From Planctomycetota bacterium (GTDB lineage Bacteria; Planctomycetota; MHYJ01; JACQXL01; JACRIJ01), in assembly GCA_016220095.1 (NCBI GenBank), contig JACRIJ010000005.1, positions 1 to 38,346 on the forward strand: DNA of 38,346 nucleotides, given 5' to 3'. The translations under genes were made by a program, and so were the position numbers. A model generated the notes under the pieces. That model was not told where the DNA came from. It saw only the letters and a program-made list of their open reading frames with translations, and made no database searches. This document shows positions 33,684 to 38,346 of the stretch, in pieces (positions within the stretch are counted from its first letter, which is position 1; the number at the start of each line of letters is the position of its first letter).

Positions 33684-35453
33684 CTAATCCTGTCTTTTTA
33701 CTTCGTATGCCTTTTCTCTCAGCCGCCACAGGAGTTCCGTGGTAAATCCGGCTTCTATGTGTTGCCATGGCAGGATTTCATCACGGCTCCGCCCGCGCAG
33801 ATAAAATGCAGGCGTTAATCCGCATTTCGCGAATGATTCCATCCATTTTTCGTAGCTGAACATCTCGTCCCACGAATCAAATTGGCAGCCCGTATTGACG
33901 GCTTCAACCAATACCCTGCCTAAACGCCTGTCTCCTCGGGAAAATACGCCTTCCAGCACGCTTCTTCGCGAATCATGGTATTTTAAATGAATACTGCGGT
34001 AGCGCAGGCCTCTTTTGATTGTATCAACCGCTTTATTGAAGTAGTCCATTTCAGCCATGGATTCCCATTGGAACGGCGTGTGCGCCTTCGGCACAAAAGG
34101 CGATATTGTCACATTGACATTGCCTGCGCCGGATTTTATGATGTTGCCCGTATGGGATACCTCGTTCAGCAGGTTTGGTATGGCTTCTATGTCAGCGGAC
34201 TCTTCCCTCGGCAGGCCGGTCATGAAATAGAGTTTTATCAGATTCCACCCTTCAGAATATGCCTTTTTTACGGTTTCAAACAAGTCAATATTCGAGATTT
34301 CCTTATTGATGACCTTGCGCAGGAAATCCGTGCCTGCTTCGGGCGCAAGCGTCAGGCCGCTCTTGCGGATGGCGTTGAGCAATTCCGGCAACTGTTTGAG
34401 GTCTTCCGTTATTCTCAGGGAGGGCAGGGATATGTTTACGTTCTTATTCTTAAAGCGCGCGTTGAGCCGGTGGAGAAGTTCTATCATGTGCGGGTAGTCG
34501 CCGCTTGAGAGCGATGTTAGGGCCATTTCGCCGTAGCCAGTGGTTTTATAGCATTCCTCGGCGTACTCAAGTATCTTCTGCACACTGCGCGTGCGTACCG
34601 GGGTTTTTGCGCATTTGGATTGGCAGAAATTGCACGCATGCGGGCACCCGCGCATTATCTCCACGTTTATCCTGTCGTGCACGGTTTCCGTCCAGGGAAC
34701 GACCGGTTTGGAAGGGAATGGCGCGTTTTCAAGGTCTTTTTCAACGGCCTTTAAGATTTTTTCCGGGGTGCCTTCTGCGCCGGGCAGTATTTCCGCGATG
34801 GCGCCGTCCTGATTATATTTCACATCATAAAAACACGGCACATAAGCGCCTGTTACGTTTCGAGCGATGTCAAGCAACAATTCTTTTTTTGGAATGCGGT
34901 TCTTTTTGGCGTTGCGTACGGCGTTGACAATCTGCACAACTGCTGTTTCGCCGTCGCCGATTATGAATACATCAATAAAATCCGACATGGGTTCGGGATT
35001 GATGATGCCCGTTCCGCCTGCAATTATCAGAGGCAGGGCGGATTTCCTTTCCGAGGCCGCCAGCGGAATCCCGGATAACTGTAGCATCTTCAGTATGTTC
35101 GTGTAACTCATCTCGTGCTGGGCCGAAAAACCGATAATATCAAATTCCCTGACGGGCGTATGCGTTTCAAGCGAAAACAGCGGTATGTCATTCTCCGCCA
35201 TCCGGTATTGCATGTCCACCCAGGGTGCAAATACCCGTTCAGCCAGGGCATAGTCCAGGCCGTTGACTATTTTATAAAGGATTTGGATGCCCAGGTGCGA
35301 CATTCCTATCTTGTAGGTGTCCGGGAAAGCTATTGCCATGGAAACTTCAACTTCACTGCGGTTTTTGGCAATGCTGTTCCACTCTCCGCCTATGTATTGG
35401 CCCGGTACCTGAATACTGGGCAGTATGGGTTCAATTTTACTCCAAAGCGTCAT
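33684..35453 (-). CDS. Radical SAM protein of the TIGR03960-type family
   Basis: 589 residues. An N-terminal Rossmann-like part (about 1-215), of the kind found in B12-binding radical SAM proteins but without the DxHxxG cobalamin motif, leads to the radical SAM core with an intact CxxxCxxC in RGCPHACNFC (near residue 260). The ALTSLSSGDY and LPSLRI segments follow the usual barrel order. The C-terminus (about 500-589) with the SFAKCGL motif is typical of this family. Its function is unknown. In many genomes it is fused to, or followed by, a DUF2344 protein; none is seen here. It overlaps the S26-like gene by ATGA and is followed 11 bp later by cobO. Confidence 0.85.
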   Translation of the reverse strand: MTLWSKIEPILPSIQVPGQYIGGEWNSIAKNRSEVEVSMAIAFPDTYKIGMSHLGIQILYKIVNGLDYALAERVFAPWVDMQYRMAENDIPLFSLETHTPVREFDIIGFSAQHEMSYTNILKMLQLSGIPLAASERKSALPLIIAGGTGIINPEPMSDFIDVFIIGDGETAVVQIVNAVRNAKKNRIPKKELLLDIARNVTGAYVPCFYDVKYNQDGAIAEILPGAEGTPEKILKAVEKDLENAPFPSKPVVPWTETVHDRINVEIMRGCPHACNFCQSKCAKTPVRTRSVQKILEYAEECYKTTGYGEMALTSLSSGDYPHMIELLHRLNARFKNKNVNISLPSLRITEDLKQLPELLNAIRKSGLTLAPEAGTDFLRKVINKEISNIDLFETVKKAYSEGWNLIKLYFMTGLPREESADIEAIPNLLNEVSHTGNIIKSGAGNVNVTISPFVPKAHTPFQWESMAEMDYFNKAVDTIKRGLRYRSIHLKYHDSRRSVLEGVFSRGDRRLGRVLVEAVNTGCQFDSWDEMFSYEKWMESFAKCGLTPAFYLRGRSRDEILPWQHIEAGFTTELLWRLREKAYEVKRQD

Positions 35454-35950
35454 AATACGGTGCCTTTCTTGTGGGAAAACGGTAGAAAAAATAATAATTG
35501 CGTAAATCTTAAAATCTTAAGAAATATGCGCCCGCTCTTTTTCGGCTTGCGCGCAAAAACTGCCGATATGGCGCAGACCGGCGATAGTAATAATGAAAAT
35601 ATCTTCATGCGCAATGACAGCCTGCAGTCAGCCGCGGTTAGAAGACTTTCGTTTTTTAAGAGGATGACTTTTCCAATAAGTTCGTCCGCGGAAAAAATAC
35701 CGAGCGACGGCGCGTTGTTCGCCGAATGCAGGAAATAAGTTTTCTCGGAAAACCGGAATCTTCCTGTTACCCAGTGTACTTCTACTATGTCGCTTCCGGA
35801 CGCGGACGTCCTGCGCGTTTTGAATGCCGCTATGTCGCCTGCCTTGAGATCATGCGCGCCCGCGTGCCTCACGATTACTGATGAATTCAGCGGCAAAACG
35901 GGTTCCATGCAACCGGAAATAATCTTGAAACAGGATGTTTGAGAAGACAT
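35450..35950 (-). CDS. S24/S26 signal-peptidase-like protein with Cys at the nucleophile position
   Basis: 166 residues. The box resembling SGSMEPTLP of type I signal peptidases reads SGCMEPVLP, with Cys14 in place of the catalytic Ser (codon TGC at 35909-35911). The later VHWVTGR has His59 at the position of the archaeal/eukaryotic-type Ser-His enzymes, and the AGDIAAF segment is kept. Hydrophobic segments lie near 116-134 and 142-158. The start at 35950 has AAGGA directly before it, closer than is ideal. It may be a cysteine peptidase, a binding protein or inactive. Its TGA overlaps the radical SAM start by four bases (ATGA), so it leads that operon. Confidence 0.75.
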   Translation of the reverse strand: MSSQTSCFKIISGCMEPVLPLNSSVIVRHAGAHDLKAGDIAAFKTRRTSASGSDIVEVHWVTGRFRFSEKTYFLHSANNAPSLGIFSADELIGKVILLKNESLLTAADCRLSLRMKIFSLLLSPVCAISAVFARKPKKSGRIFLKILRFTQLLFFLPFSHKKGTVL

Positions 35951-36164
35951 TCCTTGACGAATTAATAATTTAGAATTAAAAATTAAGAATAACGGAATAA
36001 ATCAGTGAAACTGATTTTGTGGATTATAAATCCTTTTGAATGATATTGCAAGGAATTTCCTGACTTGTGCTTCCTCTCCATTTTTCAGTTGACTCCGCAT
36101 TATATTATGTGATACAATAGGAATTACCATGGAAACATCAGAAATTGTTGATAAGTTGGGGTAA

Positions 36165-36262
36165 ATGCGCTTAATGACCTTTGCGGTCAAACGTCGTCGT
36201 TCAAACATACGACGTCCGGAATAAACCGCAAAGCGCGCAAAGAACGCAAAACGACGCAAAGA
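36165..36262 (-). repeat. Nonamer array, third block
   Basis: Units CGCAAAGCG, CGCAAAGAA and CGCAAAACG at 9-bp spacing, after ACGACGT words. On the minus strand it matches 25447-25526. Relative to the long dispersed repeat its order is reversed compared with the 25 kb locus. Confidence 0.65.
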
Positions 36263-36275
36263 CAGAATACCAAGG

Positions 36276-36460
36276 ATAACGTACAGCGTGTTTGTGTTTA
36301 TTCGTGTTCATTCGTGGCTGATAATCCGTTGAAAATCTTGTATGCTTTTTTAGCAGAAGTTATCTCCCTTCTTGTTTTCTATCGTTTCTTGTGTGAATCT
36401 GTGTAATCTTGTGGTTTCCGTCTATTGACAAACTTCTATGCATTTTACACGGAAGTTGAG
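36276..36460 (-). repeat. Long dispersed repeat, copy B
   Basis: Reverse-complement relative of 25681-25880, starting (on the minus strand) with the short hairpin element (36457-36431) and ending with GTACGTTATCC. The differences are mostly single-base changes plus divergence in the CACGAAT units. Confidence 0.75.
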
Positions 36461-36558
36461 ATTTAAGAAACTTAAATACTCATCCTGCGTCCGCCGTTTC
36501 ATCCTTCGCTACTTGCTGTTGGTTGCGTACTGCCGCGTTAGTTTGTTGTTGAAAATCC

Positions 36559-36587
36559 TTGACACCGGTTGAAATATGATATATATT
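36559..36587 (+). promoter_or_regulatory. Promoter of tRNA-Val
   Basis: A perfect TTGACA (36559-36564) and TATATT (36582-36587) are 17 bp apart. The start would be near 36594, about 50 nt before the mature tRNA. Confidence 0.7.
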
Positions 36588-36642
36588 TACACGCGTTAAT
36601 CGCAAATCTGAGATCTTAAATCTCAAGTTTGAAATAGTCTAC

Positions 36643-36714
36643 GGGCTGTTGGCTCAGCGGAAGAGCACTTGCTTCACACCCAAGGGGTCAGAGGTTCGAA
36701 TCCTCTACAGCCCA
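36643..36714 (+). tRNA. tRNA-Val (anticodon CAC)
   Basis: 72 nt. The acceptor GGGCTGT pairs with ACAGCCC, discriminator A. The D arm is GCTC/GAGC and the T arm AGAGG-TTCGAAT-CCTCT. The anticodon loop is TTCACAC with CAC at 36675-36677, reading GUG. The stem CTTGC/CCAAG has a C-C mismatch at the pair closing the loop (31-39). CCA is not encoded, and a T-run follows the gene. Confidence 0.93.
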
Positions 36715-37161
36715 TTTTTCACTTTGCAAAAAACAAGCTGTTGCAAAATTCCATTCCGTAATTCATGCGTAGAATAATTTCATATATGCATGCAATTGCC
36801 GCGTTTGCGGAAATTTTCGGCGCCCTCATGCCAATCCTGTTGTATGTTTAATTGTCAACAAAAAGGAGAAAAATCCATTTTGTAGATATTTTTCCACATT
36901 TTTTTCGGAAATGCCCAGCGGAAATACTGTGCCGTAACGGCATTGTAGCTATAACTGCTTTAATGTCAGCAGGTTATGTTTATATGGTTTTTTCGGTTAT
37001 TTTTTTGGCAATGGCACCAAATTTGCATATACTATATTGAAGAAACTTGATTCGCTTGACTTTTTGCATGCTTCTGTTGTATAATTATAGTAGAAGATGT
37101 AAGAGTATTAAGTGTTGTGATGTTGTAACCGATGCGGGGCGGATTTTCAGGAATTAAGTGT
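36715..37161. other. Gene-free AT-rich stretch, 447 bp
   Basis: No supported gene. A T-run directly after the tRNA may end its transcript. A small CCGCGTTTGCGG hairpin lies near 36801-36812. A short open frame at 36852-37040 lacks a proper ribosome-binding site and coding-like composition. The promoter of the beta-helix gene is at 37056-37085. Confidence 0.5.
37056..37085 (+). promoter_or_regulatory. Promoter of the beta-helix protein gene
   Basis: TTGACT (37056-37061) and a perfect TATAAT (37080-37085) are 18 bp apart. A start near 37092 gives a leader of about 70 nt. Confidence 0.6.
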
Positions 37162-38346
37162 ATGTGCGTGAATGTATTGAAACGGTATTCAATGCGGTTG
37201 TGTATGATTGCGGGCATTCTTTTCACGGGATTGAATTCCTATGCCGCAACTTATTACGTGGACGCCTCTTCCGGCAGTGCGGCGGCAAGCACCAATCCAG
37301 CCGCTCCGGGCAACAACATTCCTAATGCCATCACGGCTGCCGTGGCTACTGATAATGTCTTCGTGGCTCAGGGCAATTACGCCCAGAACCTTACAATGAA
37401 AAACGGCGTCAGTATTTACGGTGGTTATCAGACCGGTACAAGTTTTACAGTCAGAAATGTCGCTTTATACGTTTCAACGCTCAATCCCGCGGCAACCAAT
37501 GTCGTTACTTATAACGCAAGCGTTACCGCAACCATTGACGGCTTTACCATAGACAGCGCCGCTGCAGCAGCTACGTGGGGCGTGTATTGCAATGCCGGTT
37601 CAGTTGCTACGGTAAATAACTGTAAGGTGCAGGGCAATCCCCAGGGCGGCATATCTGTTTCTAATGCGCCTCTTACAGTAACTAATTCTACAATTCAAAC
37701 TAATACTGAAGAAAATGGCATTAAAGTGGATTGGTATGAATACAGCGGCGGCAATCTGAGCGTGACGAATAGTACGATAAGCAGTAACGGTAACGGCGGC
37801 GGCAATGACGGCGGCATATTCGTGTATATGTACGACAGCGGCTGGAATGGCAACCACGGCAATCGCACCGGTACGGTGACTATCACGGGCAATACGATAA
37901 ACAGCAATAATTATAACGGTATATTCCTGTATACTTATGTGAATGATTACAATAGTCCTGGTACGACATTGATAAATGCCACGGTAAGCAATAATACTAT
38001 AGGAAGCAATACGAATTACGGGCTAAGATTAAATGCAAGCGGGTATAATACGTCAATGATGGCCCGTGTAAGCGCTACCGTAAACGGTAATACGATACAG
38101 AATCACAGCGGTGCAAATGACGCCGGCATATATACGGTAACAGCTTCTACGGATACGAGAAGTCAGATAGTAATAGCGGGATCCGGCAATACGATAAACG
38201 GCAATTATTACGGCATATACCAGAATAACAGTTATTTTGAAAATATAACGCTGACCGAAGGAACGATAAGCGGTAATACGAATTATGCGGTATTAAATCA
38301 ATATGCTTCCAATGTGTTAAATGTAGCGAATAACTGGTGGGGCGTG
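37162..38346 (+). CDS. Exported parallel beta-helix protein, 3' end outside the window
   Basis: 395 codons in frame with no stop before the right edge. A signal peptide (hydrophobic MIAGILFTGL, ending near SYAA, about residue 28) is followed by YYVDASSGSAAAS and VFVAQGNY, a start typical of right-handed beta-helix surface proteins. From about residue 110 the chain is built of N/G/T-rich coils with NNTI, GNTI and NGGI words, as in Beta_helix/NosD-type repeats, and ends with NNWWG. The first ATG is favoured by AGGA 9 bp upstream; an in-frame ATG at 37192 is possible. It is probably an outer-surface or secreted protein, perhaps polysaccharide-binding or lyase-like, but no catalytic residue can be named. 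Confidence 0.82.
   Translation, partial: MCVNVLKRYSMRLCMIAGILFTGLNSYAATYYVDASSGSAAASTNPAAPGNNIPNAITAAVATDNVFVAQGNYAQNLTMKNGVSIYGGYQTGTSFTVRNVALYVSTLNPAATNVVTYNASVTATIDGFTIDSAAAAATWGVYCNAGSVATVNNCKVQGNPQGGISVSNAPLTVTNSTIQTNTEENGIKVDWYEYSGGNLSVTNSTISSNGNGGGNDGGIFVYMYDSGWNGNHGNRTGTVTITGNTINSNNYNGIFLYTYVNDYNSPGTTLINATVSNNTIGSNTNYGLRLNASGYNTSMMARVSATVNGNTIQNHSGANDAGIYTVTASTDTRSQIVIAGSGNTINGNYYGIYQNNSYFENITLTEGTISGNTNYAVLNQYASNVLNVANNWWGV

Larger units (their letters stand above)
35951..36642. other. Gene-free mosaic region, 692 bp
   Basis: No gene. AT-rich AATTAA/TTAAGAAT words (35958-35998), a nonamer array (36165-36262), long dispersed repeat copy B (36276-36460), AGATCTTAAATCT words (36610-36628) and the tRNA-Val promoter. 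The frame across 36002-36259 is the nonamer array translated and is not supported. Confidence 0.55.

Noticed and set aside
33673..33768. 32-residue N-terminal extension of CobO
   Set aside because: It overlaps the end of the radical SAM gene and is absent from the family, which begins just before the P-loop strand.
36852..37040. 62-residue frame after tRNA-Val
   Set aside because: AT-rich, no proper ribosome-binding site spacing and no family; its hydrophobic end could arise by chance from T-rich sequence.

Overview
This is a gene-dense chromosomal segment of moderate GC (mid-40s percent by eye) from a Gram-negative, probably uncultivated bacterium. Lipoprotein and signal-peptide exports, PDZ and HtrA proteases, zinc-ribbon/RDD proteins, HEAT repeats, a Tricorn-like protease and a beta-helix surface protein recall Planctomycetota and neighbouring lineages. 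The pseudo-radical-SAM/SPASM protein recalls a family I remember mainly from spirochaetes. I cannot fix the phylum. No CRISPR array, transposase, integrase or phage gene is visible. The two RNA genes are tRNA-Leu(CAG) and tRNA-Val(CAC).

Layout, left to right. (1) 404-4636: a giant GGDEF-ATPase-HEAT signalling protein. (2) 5001-6855: a small hydrophilic protein overlapping a mannose-1-phosphate guanylyltransferase, then ruvX. (3) 6879-10510, minus strand: an envelope-stress-like cassette of ECF sigma factor, membrane anti-sigma factor with a periplasmic PDZ domain, exported HEAT-PDZ protein and HtrA/DegS-like protease. (4) 10667-13546: a rhomboid protease, a small membrane protein, and a two-domain protein in which both the nucleotidyltransferase-like and radical SAM-like parts have lost key residues. 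(5) 14006-17932: exported vWA protein, rsmE, a GNAT acetyltransferase, tRNA-Leu and a zinc-ribbon lipoprotein. (6) 18061-21743: Tricorn-like protease overlapping an RDD membrane protein. (7) 22406-24993: HAD phosphatase, a receiver-ATPase protein lacking the expected phospho-histidine, and a lone receiver. (8) 26411-33093: uppP, ftsK, a histone-deacetylase-like amidohydrolase, a zinc-ribbon membrane protein and a TIM-barrel isomerase. (9) 33142-35950, minus strand: S26-like protein, radical SAM protein and cobO. (10) tRNA-Val and a beta-helix protein cut off by the right edge.

The most unusual layer is between the genes. The spacers are mosaics of short tandem units of 7, 8, 9 and 10 bp, hairpins and a longer repeat of about 185-200 bp, reused in both orientations. 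Several arrays start exactly at, or just after, a stop codon. Their units carry TAG, TAA or TGA, and because 7 is not a multiple of 3 the stops recur in all three frames. They usually run into a GGACGA-like tail. The 1.4 kb gene-free stretch 24994-26410 is built almost wholly of such modules. Observations about this layer come from reading the bases by eye and need genome-wide counting.
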